A DNA stretch of 64,000 bases from JAOPZW01 sp963764585 (lineage in GTDB: Bacteria > Actinomycetota > Thermoleophilia > Solirubrobacterales > Solirubrobacteraceae). Both the position numbers and the translations under genes were made by a program. Location: assembly GCA_963764585.1 (NCBI GenBank), contig CAVXTB010000003.1:248001-312000 (forward strand), given 5' to 3'. Within the stretch, counting starts at the first letter, position 1. Each line of letters opens with the position of its first letter. This document shows, piece by piece, positions 8,551-16,426 of this stretch. The notes under the pieces are model-generated. The model did not search any database, was not told the DNA's origin, and saw nothing but the letters and a program-made list of their open reading frames with translations.

Positions 8551-8979
8551 CTAGTCGGCGAAGACCTCGCGGACCGGCGGCGGCAGGACGCTGATGACGT
8601 CGTCGAGCTCGCCGCTGGTGACGTGGGCGCGCAGCACGCGCGCCGCTGCGGCCGCCGCGAACGACGCCTCCGTCTCACCGCTCATGCTCGCCTCCGCGGC
8701 CAGCCGATCGAGGAAGGTGCGCAGGTCGTGGTAGGTCTGGGGCGTGCGGCTGGGCACCCAGCCCTCGTAGTAGATCCCGCGGACGATCACCGGCAGCTGC
8801 GCGGCGAGCTGCGCCGACTCCTCGACGGGCAGCCGATCGCGCAGCGCGTGCAGGAACCCGCGCAGGACGCGGTAGGCGTACTGACGGTCGTCGGACTCGA
8901 GCTCGTCGCAGAGCTGCTTCAACCAGACGTTGGCCTTCTGAACGCTGCGGTCGAGGATGCTCGGATGCGTCGTCGGCAT
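8551..8979 (-). CDS. DUF2267 protein
   Basis: 142 residues matching the DUF2267 pattern: VQKANVWLKQLCDELESDDRQYAYRVLRGFLHALRDRLPVEE at the N-terminus, then LPVIVRGIYYEGWVPSRTP and a C-terminal half ending ELDDVISVLPPPVREVFAD. Function is unknown; members are small soluble proteins often found with Hsp20, CBS and USP genes in stress clusters, and the CBS gene lies 15 bases upstream here. It precedes the ATPase operon by 33 bases and could share its transcript. Confidence 0.85.
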   Translation of the reverse strand: MPTTHPSILDRSVQKANVWLKQLCDELESDDRQYAYRVLRGFLHALRDRLPVEESAQLAAQLPVIVRGIYYEGWVPSRTPQTYHDLRTFLDRLAAEASMSGETEASFAAAAAARVLRAHVTSGELDDVISVLPPPVREVFAD

Positions 8980-8994
8980 GGGCGCGTCACCTCC

Positions 8995-9447
8995 TCACCC
9001 GCGACCCCAGGCCAGCACGCCGGCGACGTCGAGCGTGGAGAGGATCCCCACGGGGCGTCCCCGGTCGGCGACGATGAGGTGCGCGGTCTCGTGTTCCTCC
9101 ATCAGGCGGGCCGCCTCGTCGAGCGGCAGCGACGGCTCGACCGTCACGGGCTCGGTGATGCCGATCTCGCCGGCTGTCAGGTTCTCGAGCCCCGCTCGCG
9201 CGGCGCGCAGGAGGTCCATGTCGGACACGACGGCCCACTTGAGCTGCTCGCCGCGGACCGGATCCTGGTGCACGCCCTCGACGACCACCGAGTGGATGTG
9301 GTTGGTCGCCATCATGCGCGCGACGATACGGGCCGGCACGTCGGGCGGGCAGCTCATCACGCCGGTGCGCATCGCGTCGGCGACGGTCGCGCTCTCGAAG
9401 CTCGGTGCCAAGTAGCTGCCCTGATAGGGCTGAATCGTCATGATCAT
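8995..9447 (-). CDS. Two-CBS-domain protein (Hrp1-like)
   Basis: 150 residues built from a CBS pair: ATVADAMRTGVMSCPPDVPARIVARMMATNHIHSVVVEG (first) and LTAGEIGITEPVTVEPSLPLDEAARLMEEHETAHLIVADRGRPVGILSTLDVAGVLA (second). Such pairs bind adenine nucleotides and usually regulate a partner. Size and layout resemble hypoxic response protein 1 (Rv2626c). ATG 9447 has a GGAGGT at 9453-9458; a second ATG at 9441 is possible. It lies directly upstream of DUF2267 on the same strand. Confidence 0.88.
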   Translation of the reverse strand: MIMTIQPYQGSYLAPSFESATVADAMRTGVMSCPPDVPARIVARMMATNHIHSVVVEGVHQDPVRGEQLKWAVVSDMDLLRAARAGLENLTAGEIGITEPVTVEPSLPLDEAARLMEEHETAHLIVADRGRPVGILSTLDVAGVLAWGRG

Positions 9448-9542
9448 GACGGACCTCCCGGATTCGTCGTTCACAGCGAGCTTCGCGCCTGGTCGCCACG
9501 CGGGCATCCGCTCGTTGCACGCTGGGCGATGTGGGGAAGTAC

Positions 9543-9701
9543 CTATGTGCCGCGGCTGGGTATGCCGCCGGCGCGGCCCAGGTCGAGCGCGACGGCGAGG
9601 ATGAGCGTTGCCGTCCACGCGTTGACGGGATCGATGGCCAGCGGCTCGTGGTCGCCGACGGTGTTGGCGACGAGCCAGATGACGAACCACAGCACGGTCA
9701 T
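9543..9701 (-). CDS. Small two-helix membrane protein
   Basis: 52 residues, from ATG 9699-9701 with GGGAGG a few bases upstream. It has two hydrophobic segments (TVLWFVIWLVANTV and AWTATLILAVALDL) separated by an acidic linker with DHEPLAIDPVN, and a short polar tail. I do not know a named family. The good ribosome binding site and clean helix-loop-helix pattern make a real gene likely. It precedes the CBS gene on the same strand by about 95 bases. Confidence 0.6.
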   Translation of the reverse strand: MTVLWFVIWLVANTVGDHEPLAIDPVNAWTATLILAVALDLGRAGGIPSRGT

Positions 9702-9871
9702 GGGCGCCTCCCGAGGTCGAAACGGCACCGACCATCGCGCACGACGCCGCCGCGCGCATCGCGGGGTTCTACGGAGGCGGGGCACGCGCGCGCGTTCTAC
9801 CTCGCTCGCGCCGAGCCCGCCGACGTGTGGTCAGCGTCCGCTCCGAGCTGAGCTGGTCCGAGGACGAGTAG

Positions 9872-10609
9872 TCACGGCGTGCGCCGTCTGAGCGTCGCGG
9901 CGCCCAGGGCGAGCGCCAGCGCGATGCAGCCGAGGACCACGGCGACGTCGACGACGCCCCTCGAGCCGAGCGCGCCGTCGCTGGTCACGCGATCGAGCGC
10001 GTCGTAGGCGTAGGTGAGCGGCAGCACGTCGGAGGCCGCGCGCAGGCCCGCGGCCATGTCGGCGCGTGCCACGAAGAGCCCGCACAGCAGCAGCTGCGGG
10101 AAGACGACGGCGGGCATGAACTGCACGGCCTGGAACTCGGTGGTCGCGAACGCCGACACGAACAGGCCGAGTGCCATCCCGAGGATCGCGTTGGCCACCG
10201 CGAGCGCGATCACGCCGCCGGGCGGCCCCGCGGTATCGAGGCCGAGCGCCCCGAACGCGAGGGCGCTCACCACCGCGGCCTGCACGATCGCGACGACCGC
10301 GAACGCGGCCCCGTACCCGATCAGGAGGTCGAGCTTGGCCAGCGGCATGCTCATGAGCCGCTCGAGGGTGCCGGTGGTGCGCTCGCGCAGCATCGTGATC
10401 GAGGTGACGAGGAACATCGTGATGAAGGGGAAGAGCCCGAGCAGCGGGCCGCCGAGGGTCTGGAACACCAGCGGCCGCGCGGCGAAGACGTACTTGAGCA
10501 GCGTCACCAGCGCGCAGGGGACGACGATGAGCAGCGCGATCGTGCGCGGGTCGCGGCGAAGCTGGGTGAGGACCCTCGCGGCGGTGGCCGCTGTGATCGC
10601 GGGGCTCAC
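9872..10609 (-). CDS. ABC-2 type transporter permease
   Basis: 245 residues with six hydrophobic segments. The FPFITMFLVTSITMLRERTTGTLERLMSMPL motif is characteristic of ABC-2 (drug/lipid/polysaccharide export) permeases. GTG 10607-10609 overlaps the stop of the ATPase gene (GTGA), so the two are coupled. The open frame continues upstream, but that part is the shadow of the ATPase gene. Substrate cannot be told from sequence; DrrB/NodJ-like exporters are the nearest familiar relatives. Confidence 0.88.
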   Translation of the reverse strand: MSPAITAATAARVLTQLRRDPRTIALLIVVPCALVTLLKYVFAARPLVFQTLGGPLLGLFPFITMFLVTSITMLRERTTGTLERLMSMPLAKLDLLIGYGAAFAVVAIVQAAVVSALAFGALGLDTAGPPGGVIALAVANAILGMALGLFVSAFATTEFQAVQFMPAVVFPQLLLCGLFVARADMAAGLRAASDVLPLTYAYDALDRVTSDGALGSRGVVDVAVVLGCIALALALGAATLRRRTP

Positions 10610-11343
10610 ACGGGCTCCCGCTGCTCGATCAGCGCGACGAAGGCCTCCTCGAGGTCGTCGCACCCGGTCCTGGCGCGCAGGTCGCCGGGCGTCTCGTTGG
10701 CCACGACGTGGCCGTCGCGCATGAGCACGAGCGTGTCGCAATGCTCGGCCTCGTCCATGACGTGGCTGGAGACGAGCAGCGTCACGCCGCCTTCGGCCAG
10801 CTCGCGGAAGGTGGCCCAGAGGTCGCGCCGCAGGAGCGGGTCGAGGCCGACGGTCGGCTCGTCGAGGACGAGCAGGCTCGGCCTCGCGAGCAGGGCGGTG
10901 GCCAGCGAGACGCGAGCCTGCTCGCCACCCGACAGCGAGCTCACGACGCGGTCGGCGTGGCGGCGCAGGTCGACTGTCGCCACCACCTCGTCGACGCGGG
11001 CGGTCGGCGCGCCCAGCACGCGGGCGAAGTAGCGCAGGTTCTCGCGCGTCGTCAGGTCGCGGTAGACCGAGGGCGCCTGCGTCATGTAGCCGACGCGGCG
11101 GCGCAGCGCCGGCGAGCCCGCGCGCATGCCGAGCACCTCGACGGTCCCCGCCTGGACGACCTGCACGCCGACGATGGCGCGCATCAGCGTGGTCTTGCCG
11201 CACCCGCTCGGGCCGAGCAGGCCGGTGATCTCGCCGGCCGGCACGTCGAGCGAGATGCGGTGCAGCACCTCGTTGCCCCCGCGCCGCACGAGCAGGTCGG
11301 CGACGCGTATCGCGAGCTCAGCGGAATGCGACGCCACGCTCAT
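10606..11343 (-). CDS. ABC transporter ATP-binding protein
   Basis: 245 residues with Walker A GPSGCGKTT, Q-loop (MTQAPSVYRDLTTRENL), signature LSGGEQARVSLATAL, Walker B LLVLDEPTVGLDP and switch His in SSHVMDEAEHCD. This is the NodI/DrrA/CcmA group that pairs with ABC-2 permeases; the partner follows with overlapping codons. I took ATG 11343 as start (MSVASHSAEL); ATG 11367 in frame is also possible, and neither has a strong ribosome binding site. Confidence 0.9.
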   Translation of the reverse strand: MSVASHSAELAIRVADLLVRRGGNEVLHRISLDVPAGEITGLLGPSGCGKTTLMRAIVGVQVVQAGTVEVLGMRAGSPALRRRVGYMTQAPSVYRDLTTRENLRYFARVLGAPTARVDEVVATVDLRRHADRVVSSLSGGEQARVSLATALLARPSLLVLDEPTVGLDPLLRRDLWATFRELAEGGVTLLVSSHVMDEAEHCDTLVLMRDGHVVANETPGDLRARTGCDDLEEAFVALIEQREPV

Positions 11344-11393
11344 GCCCTGACCCTGCCCGACGACCATGTCCCGGTCAACGGAAGAGCGCCGCG

Positions 11394-11424
11394 CCCGGCG
11401 ACCGCACAAAGTACGGTCGCCGGG
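11394..11424 (-). terminator. 11-bp perfect hairpin downstream of hsp20
   Basis: CCCGGCGACCG (11394-11404) and CGGTCGCCGGG (11414-11424) pair perfectly around a nine-base loop, CACAAAGTA. It sits 66 bases after the Hsp20 stop and 51 bases before the ABC ATPase start, both on the minus strand. There is no T run, as is common in GC-rich actinobacteria. It could end the hsp20 transcript or act as an mRNA stability element. Confidence 0.55.
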
Positions 11425-11489
11425 ACGCGTGTGCCGTGTGGGCGGCGACCGGCAATGGTCGTCGCCCGCCGGTCGTGCGTCGTGGTGGG

Positions 11490-11927
11490 CTACTCGCCGC
11501 TCGGCGTGATCGTGATCGGCTCCTTCGCCACCTGCTTCGGTAGCGGGATCGTCACCTCGAGCACGCCGTCGTGCGTCGTGGCCTTGATCTTCTTGGCCTC
11601 GACGCCATCGGGCAGCGGCATGCTGCGCGAGAAGCTGCCGTAGCGCCGCTCGCGGCGCACGTACTCCTTCTCCTTCTCCTCGGTGGTCTCCTCGTGCTCG
11701 CCGGACACCGTGAGATAGCCCTCGCGGATCTCGATCTTGATCTCCTCGGGCTTGATCCCCGGCATGTCGGCGCGCAGGACGAGGTTGTCGTCGGCGCGGA
11801 CCACGTCGACGGCCGGCGTCCACGCGCGCGCGCGCGAGGTGCCGAAGTCCTCCAGCAGCCGGTCGAACCGGCCGCGGAGCTCGGCCATCTCGGCGAAGGG
11901 ATCCCAGCGAGTCAGGGTTCCAGGCAT
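11490..11927 (-). CDS. Hsp20/alpha-crystallin small heat-shock protein
   Basis: 145 residues. The alpha-crystallin domain (about 40-130) is complete: PAVDVVRADDNLVLRADMPGI, IKIEIREGYLTVSGEHEE, RRERRYGSFSRSMPLPDGV and the C-terminal GVLEVTIPLPK. The anchoring I-x-I motif is ITI near the end. It binds unfolding proteins without ATP. ATG 11927 has GGAGGT five bases upstream; open codons further up lack a ribosome binding site. A copy of the recurring upstream motif lies 88 bases before the start. Confidence 0.95.
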   Translation of the reverse strand: MPGTLTRWDPFAEMAELRGRFDRLLEDFGTSRARAWTPAVDVVRADDNLVLRADMPGIKPEEIKIEIREGYLTVSGEHEETTEEKEKEYVRRERRYGSFSRSMPLPDGVEAKKIKATTHDGVLEVTIPLPKQVAKEPITITPSGE

Positions 11928-12015
11928 GTCGTACCTCCCTTCAGTGGGCCCAGATACGGCTTCCACGCTAGGCCCGGGGAGGATGACCCGCATCCGGGCA
12001 GGCCTGCGCACCGGG

Positions 12016-12033
12016 TCCGTAGAAAGCCCGTGG
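12016..12033. promoter_or_regulatory. Recurring stress-gene motif, copy upstream of hsp20
   Basis: TCCGTAGAAAGCCCGTGG matches the shared core CGGnAAAGCnCG found before several stress genes in this window. It is 88 bases from the hsp20 start, in the same relative orientation as the DUF1918 copies. It also lies 54 bases before the divergent patatin gene. The regulator is unknown. Confidence 0.5.
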
Positions 12034-12087
12034 TGTGCAGGGCGCGGCGCGGATGGCGCGCGCCAGCGCCGCGACTAGGGTCGAGGC

Positions 12088-13212
12088 ATGGTGGATCCGC
12101 TTGATCTGTATGGCCTCAAGCGGGCGTTCGCCCGGACGAACGACCTCGTCGATCTGCTGCACGAGACCGCCGATCCGGCGTTCCTGCTGCGGGCACGGCG
12201 CGCGCTGCTGCCGATCCCGCTCGTCGAGCACCCGCCGCGCGTCGCGAACCCGCTGCCGCGGCGTCTCGCCGTCAGGCCCGTGCCGGCGCTCGAGGGCAAG
12301 CGCGTCGCGATCGTCGCGAGCGGCGGGGGAGGCGCATGCGTCTCGCTGGTCGGCATCGCGCGAGCCTTCGAGGAAGCCGGGATCCGGCCCGCGTCGCTCA
12401 CCGCCGCGTCCGGTGGCGCCATCTGGGGCGCCATGTGGGCGGCCGGGCTGAGCGCCTACGACATGGCCCGCTTCTCGCTGTCGTGGCGGCCCGAGGACTA
12501 CCTCGACATCCAGTGGCGGCATGTGCCTCGCTTCGCGCTCAGCGCGCTGCGCGGCTTCACGGGCCTCGCCAAGGGTGAGGCCGTGCAGCGGCTCTTCGAC
12601 GAGCGCATGCTCGGGATGACGGTGGCCGAGACCAGCTTCCCGATCACCACGATCGCCTACAACATGGACCTCGGCCGCGTGGAGTACCTCGGCACGGAGC
12701 GCACGCCCGGGCTGACCGTCGGCGAGCTCGTCCGCATCGCGATCGCCCTCCCGGTCTTCATCGAGGCCGTCCCAGTGGGCGACCACCTCTACGTCGACGG
12801 CGGCATCATCGAGCTCTTCCCGGCCGAGCCGGTACTCGAGGAGGGCGGCTACGACCACGTCTTCGGTGCGAACTTCATGCTCCCGGCGCAGTTCGAGCCG
12901 CACGACATCACCGGCTGGCAGCGCCATTCGCTGGGCATCCTGCGCGCGAGCCGCCAGCTCGAGCAGGGCTACCACCTGGAGTTCGCCCAGCGCGCCAAGC
13001 GCCGTCTGGGCGACGCGCTGACGATCATCGATCCCGTCGACGACCGCGAGCTGCGGGGCGTCAGCTTCTATGACCTGTTCATCGACCGCTCGCACTGGCC
13101 CCGGCTGATTCGCCAGGGCTACGAGGCGGCCACCCGCGCGCTCGACGGCTTCCGCGAGCGCACCCACGCCCCGCGCCGCGGCAACCACGCCCGGGCGGTG
13201 GCGGGCCCATGA
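12088..13212 (+). CDS. Patatin-like phospholipase
   Basis: 374 residues. The patatin fold is recognisable from the glycine-rich oxyanion loop VAIVASGGGGACVSLVGIARAFEEAGI (about 71-97), the nucleophile elbow SLTAASGGAIWGAMWA (Ser in AASGG, a variant of GxSxG) and the DGG motif in LYVDGGIIELFP that carries the catalytic Asp. It should hydrolyse acyl groups from lipids. It is the first of four overlapping genes that all look lipid-related; its stop overlaps the ATG at 13209. Confidence 0.88.
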   Translation: MVDPLDLYGLKRAFARTNDLVDLLHETADPAFLLRARRALLPIPLVEHPPRVANPLPRRLAVRPVPALEGKRVAIVASGGGGACVSLVGIARAFEEAGIRPASLTAASGGAIWGAMWAAGLSAYDMARFSLSWRPEDYLDIQWRHVPRFALSALRGFTGLAKGEAVQRLFDERMLGMTVAETSFPITTIAYNMDLGRVEYLGTERTPGLTVGELVRIAIALPVFIEAVPVGDHLYVDGGIIELFPAEPVLEEGGYDHVFGANFMLPAQFEPHDITGWQRHSLGILRASRQLEQGYHLEFAQRAKRRLGDALTIIDPVDDRELRGVSFYDLFIDRSHWPRLIRQGYEAATRALDGFRERTHAPRRGNHARAVAGP

Positions 13213-14021
13213 ACGCGCGCGGCCGCTGGCTCGGCATCCGCGAGCTCGCGATCTTCGCGGCCGGCTATCTGACGTACTTCGGCGTTCGCGCCGTGACCGA
13301 GGGGAGCTTCGCGCAGGCGATCGCGAACGCCGACTGGATCCACCGCGTCGAGCGCGTCGCCGGCATCAACTGGGAGCACGCCGCGCAGGCGGCCGTCCTC
13401 GGCCACGACGCGCTCGTGCGCGCGGCCAACTGGATCTACATCTTCGGGCACTGGCCGCTGCTGCTGCTCGCCGGCGTCCTGCTCTTCCGCTACCGGCCGC
13501 ACGAGTACCGCGTGCTGCGCAACGCGTGCCTGATCTCCGGCGCCATCGGGCTCGTGATCTTCGCGCTGTTCCCGGTGGCGCCGCCGCGGCTGGCCGGGAT
13601 GGGGATCGACACCGTCACGCGCGACGCGAGCGACTACCGGTCGGTCTTCCCGGCCGGGCTGGTCAACCAGTACGCCGCCATGCCGAGCTTCCACGCCGGA
13701 TGGAACGTGCTGCTCGGCATCGTGATCTTCCGGGCCAGCGAACGGCGGGCGCTGCGGGCCTTCGCGGTGCTCATGCCGACCGCGATGGTGCTCGCGGTCG
13801 TGGTGACCGCCAATCACTTCGTCCTCGACGTCGTGGTCGGGACGCTGATCGTAGTTTCCACGTTGCTCGTCCTCGACCGGCGTGAACGCCCGCTCCCCGC
13901 TCCTACACTCGCCTGCGATGGGGCCGGCCGCTCCCACATTCGTCATCGCTCACCGCGCAGGGAACGACCTCGAGCGCATGCGCCGCGCGCAGCGGCTCGG
14001 CGTCCGATTCATCGAGGCTGA
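13209..14021 (+). CDS. PAP2-superfamily (inositol-phosphotransferase-like) membrane protein
   Basis: 270 residues with about six hydrophobic helices. PAP2_3-type motifs are MPSFHAGWN (residues about 157-165) and NHFVLDVVVG (about 202-211), carrying the two catalytic His of this superfamily. Relatives include Aur1-like phosphoinositol transferases and lipid phosphatases. ATG 13209 overlaps the patatin stop. The last 45 residues are basic low complexity and overlap the next gene (start 13918), so the frame may simply run on past the functional end. Confidence 0.82.
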   Translation: MNARGRWLGIRELAIFAAGYLTYFGVRAVTEGSFAQAIANADWIHRVERVAGINWEHAAQAAVLGHDALVRAANWIYIFGHWPLLLLAGVLLFRYRPHEYRVLRNACLISGAIGLVIFALFPVAPPRLAGMGIDTVTRDASDYRSVFPAGLVNQYAAMPSFHAGWNVLLGIVIFRASERRALRAFAVLMPTAMVLAVVVTANHFVLDVVVGTLIVVSTLLVLDRRERPLPAPTLACDGAGRSHIRHRSPRRERPRAHAPRAAARRPIHRG

Positions 14022-14589
14022 CCTGCATCTGTACCGCGGTCGCATCGAGGTCCGTCATCTCAAGACGGTCGGCCCGCTGCCGTTGCTGTGGGATCGCTGG
14101 ACGCTCGCAGCTCCGTGGACGCCGCGGCTGCACCTCGACACCGTGCTCGCCGCCGTGGGCCCGGAAACGGAGCTGATGCTCGACCTCAAGGGGCGCGACG
14201 CGCGCCTGCCGGCGCTCGTCGCCGCCGCGATGGCCGAGCATGCGCGGGACGTCCGGGTAACCGTATGCGCACGCCACTGGCCGCTCCTGGATGACGTCGC
14301 GGCGATTCCCGCTGTACGGCCGGTCCATTCCGTAGGCGCCCACCGCCAGCTCGAGGCCCTCCGCCGCCGCTTCGCCGGGCGGCGGCTGCGCGGCATCTCG
14401 ATTCACCGCAAGCTGCTCGACGCGCGAACCGTGGCGGACCTGCGCCGCCGCGCCGAGGTCGTCATGACCTGGCCGGTGCAGACCGCCGAGGAGGTGCGCG
14501 AGCTCGTGGGGTGGGGCGTGCAGGGGCTCATCGCCGAGCGCCCAGAGCTCGTCGCCGCCGAGCTCGCGGCCATCGGTGCCGCCGCGTGA
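13918..14589 (+). CDS. Glycerophosphodiester phosphodiesterase (GDPD) family protein
   Basis: 223 residues from ATG 13918 (an upstream in-frame GTG at 13882 is possible). The TIM-barrel GDPD motifs are FVIAHRAGNDLERMRRAQRLGVRFIEADLHLYRG, with the catalytic His-Arg and the metal-binding Glu-x-Asp, then LMLDLKG and a C-terminal VMTWPVQTAEEVRELVGWGVQGLIAERPEL. It splits glycerophosphodiesters left after phospholipid deacylation, which fits a patatin in the same operon. It overlaps the previous gene by about 100 bases and the next by four. Confidence 0.87.
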   Translation: MGPAAPTFVIAHRAGNDLERMRRAQRLGVRFIEADLHLYRGRIEVRHLKTVGPLPLLWDRWTLAAPWTPRLHLDTVLAAVGPETELMLDLKGRDARLPALVAAAMAEHARDVRVTVCARHWPLLDDVAAIPAVRPVHSVGAHRQLEALRRRFAGRRLRGISIHRKLLDARTVADLRRRAEVVMTWPVQTAEEVRELVGWGVQGLIAERPELVAAELAAIGAAA

Positions 14590-15491
14590 TCGAGCTGTTC
14601 GCGTCGGTCGCGCAGCGCTTCGAGCAGGTCGACGTGCGCCTCGCCATGCTCGCCTTGTGCTTCCACGTGGCCAACCACGCGCTGCGATCGATCGCCTGGC
14701 GCAACGTCCTGGCCGCCGCGTATCCGGAGCGGCGCGTACCGCTCCTCGACGTCGGCGCCGCCTACGCGGTGGGTGTCGCCCTCAACGCCGTCCTGCCCGG
14801 CCGCGGGGGCGATGCGGGCAAGGTCCTGCTCGTCCGCCGCCGCATCGCGGGATCGAGCATCCCGGCGGTCGCGGCAACGATGTCGGTCGTCGTGCTGTTC
14901 GACGCGGTCGCCGCCACAGCACTCGTCCTGGGCGTCTGCGCGACCGGGGCCGTGGCGTTCGCTCCCGGGCTGCCGTCGCCGAGCGCCGCCGTGGGCGTTG
15001 CGGTGGTCGCGGTCGTGCTCGCGGGCATCGTCGGGGCGCTGGCGGCGCCGCGCCTCGCGGCGCGGCTGCGCGCGCTGCGTGACGAGATCGTGCAAGGCGG
15101 GGCGATCCTGCGCGCGCCGCGGCGCTACGCGCACCAGGTCGTGCTCGCACAGGCGGGCGCGTGGGGCTGCCGGATCGCGGTCGTGCTCTGCCTGCTGGCC
15201 GCGTTCGGCCTTCCCGCGTCGGTGCCGGCCGCAGGGCTGGTCATGGTGCTCGCCGGCCTCTCCACGCTGGTGCCGCTGACGCCGGGCGGCGCCGGAACGC
15301 AGCAGGTCATGCTCGCCGCCGCGCTGCACCAGACCGTCGCCGCTGGGGCCGCGGTCTCGTTCTCGGTGGGCATGCAAGCCGGCGTGACGATCGTCAACGC
15401 GCTGCTCGGGGTGGCGGCGGCGATGGTGGCGTTCCGGACCTTGCGGCCGTTGGCCGCGGCGCGGTCGGGTCTCGGGCTGCTGCGGTCCTAG
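14586..15491 (+). CDS. Flippase-like/lysylphosphatidylglycerol synthase-type membrane domain protein (UPF0104)
   Basis: 301 residues with about eight hydrophobic helices. Typical motifs are the early YAVGVALNAVLPGRGGDAGKVLLVRRRI segment and the late STLVPLTPGGAGTQQVMLAAAL, which match UPF0104 (MprF N-terminal flippase-like) proteins. GTG 14586 overlaps the GDPD stop (GTGA). It likely moves a lipid or glycolipid head group across the membrane; substrate unknown. It is the last gene of the lipid operon. Confidence 0.85.
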   Translation: MIELFASVAQRFEQVDVRLAMLALCFHVANHALRSIAWRNVLAAAYPERRVPLLDVGAAYAVGVALNAVLPGRGGDAGKVLLVRRRIAGSSIPAVAATMSVVVLFDAVAATALVLGVCATGAVAFAPGLPSPSAAVGVAVVAVVLAGIVGALAAPRLAARLRALRDEIVQGGAILRAPRRYAHQVVLAQAGAWGCRIAVVLCLLAAFGLPASVPAAGLVMVLAGLSTLVPLTPGGAGTQQVMLAAALHQTVAAGAAVSFSVGMQAGVTIVNALLGVAAAMVAFRTLRPLAAARSGLGLLRS

Positions 15492-15530
15492 GCGCACGGA
15501 GCACTGCGGCGCTCGGCCGGCACGGGGGCA

Positions 15531-15560
15531 ACTACTGAGGTAGTCGCGGAAGGACTTCCG
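15531..15560. promoter_or_regulatory. Two adjacent perfect palindromes before a secreted-protein operon
   Basis: ACTAC-TGAG-GTAGT (15531-15544) is followed two bases later by CGGAAG-GA-CTTCCG (15547-15560). They lie 36-65 bases before the ATG at 15596 and 40 bases after the preceding stop. Their position suits tandem operators, or a 5'-UTR structure; a terminator for the lipid operon is less likely because the stems are short. Confidence 0.45.
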
Positions 15561-15595
15561 ATGTGCCGCACGGCCCGCGGTGGGAGCCTCGATGC

Positions 15596-16426
15596 ATGGC
15601 AAAGTTGCTCGCCCTCACATGGCGCGCGGCGCTGCCGAGCATTGCAGCGCTGGTCGCGCTTCCATCGCCCGCGACAGCCGTCGGGATCCCGGGAGGGTTC
15701 CCGCGCGCGATCGTGATCGTCGGCTCGAGCCAGGGCGTGAGCGTCAGCCGGTTCGAGGTGTCCACGCGAGCGGTGTCGCGCAAGCTGCGCGTCACCGTGC
15801 GCGTCGCCGCCGTCGGCACTGGCCGCACGCGCCACGTCGTGCTCGCCGTCGCGCCGTCGACTGCCGGGCCCGCGTCGAGCCCGCTGTGCCGTCCGGTGGC
15901 GACCGCGCGGTTGACGGTCCCCACGAGCGGCGTCGACGTGACGCGCTCGTTCGTCGTCCGCCGGCCCGCTGGCAAGCCCCAGGCCCTGCGCGTCACGCTG
16001 ACGGACGCCGGCCGCCCGGTGCCGTGGCAGCCCAATCACGTCGGCGGGGGCGGTGGGACGGCAGAGATCCTGATCAACGGTGGCACGTGGCGCTATCAGC
16101 AGGGAACGCGCTGGGGCTTCGTCGCCTCACCGCCCACGGGCGTCGAGCTGAGCGCGGTGAAGTTCAACAGCCGCACGTACGCCTGGACGGCGACCTCGCC
16201 CACCGACGCCAGCGCGATCACCAGGATCGGCTACGCGGACTCGGCGCCCCGCTTCACGTTCACCACGACGCTCGCGGCCGGGGCCGCGGCGTCGCTCCGG
16301 CACGCGCCCTCGCGTCCCGGCCTGGACCCCAGGCCGACGCCGCGCACGCTGCTCTACACCGCGGACATCGGGGCACAGCGACTGTTCACGGTCCGCATTC
16401 CGCTTCCTGAGTGGGACGGCACATGA
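15596..16426 (+). CDS. Secreted protein of unknown function
   Basis: 276 residues from ATG 15596. The N-terminus is a Sec signal peptide (MAKLLALTWRAALPSIAALVALPSPATAVG, likely cut after ATA). The mature part is beta-rich with many Thr/Val/Arg residues, and a GGGGG patch before TAEILINGGTWRYQQGTRWGF. No catalytic motif is recognised. It overlaps the following secreted-protein gene in an ATGA, so the two are probably made together. The tandem palindromes just upstream may control both. Confidence 0.75.
   Translation: MAKLLALTWRAALPSIAALVALPSPATAVGIPGGFPRAIVIVGSSQGVSVSRFEVSTRAVSRKLRVTVRVAAVGTGRTRHVVLAVAPSTAGPASSPLCRPVATARLTVPTSGVDVTRSFVVRRPAGKPQALRVTLTDAGRPVPWQPNHVGGGGGTAEILINGGTWRYQQGTRWGFVASPPTGVELSAVKFNSRTYAWTATSPTDASAITRIGYADSAPRFTFTTTLAAGAAASLRHAPSRPGLDPRPTPRTLLYTADIGAQRLFTVRIPLPEWDGT

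Noticed and set aside
9495..9515. CGCGGGCATCCGCTCG upstream of the CBS gene as a motif copy
   Set aside because: Spacer is four bases and no AAA core; too weak to include.
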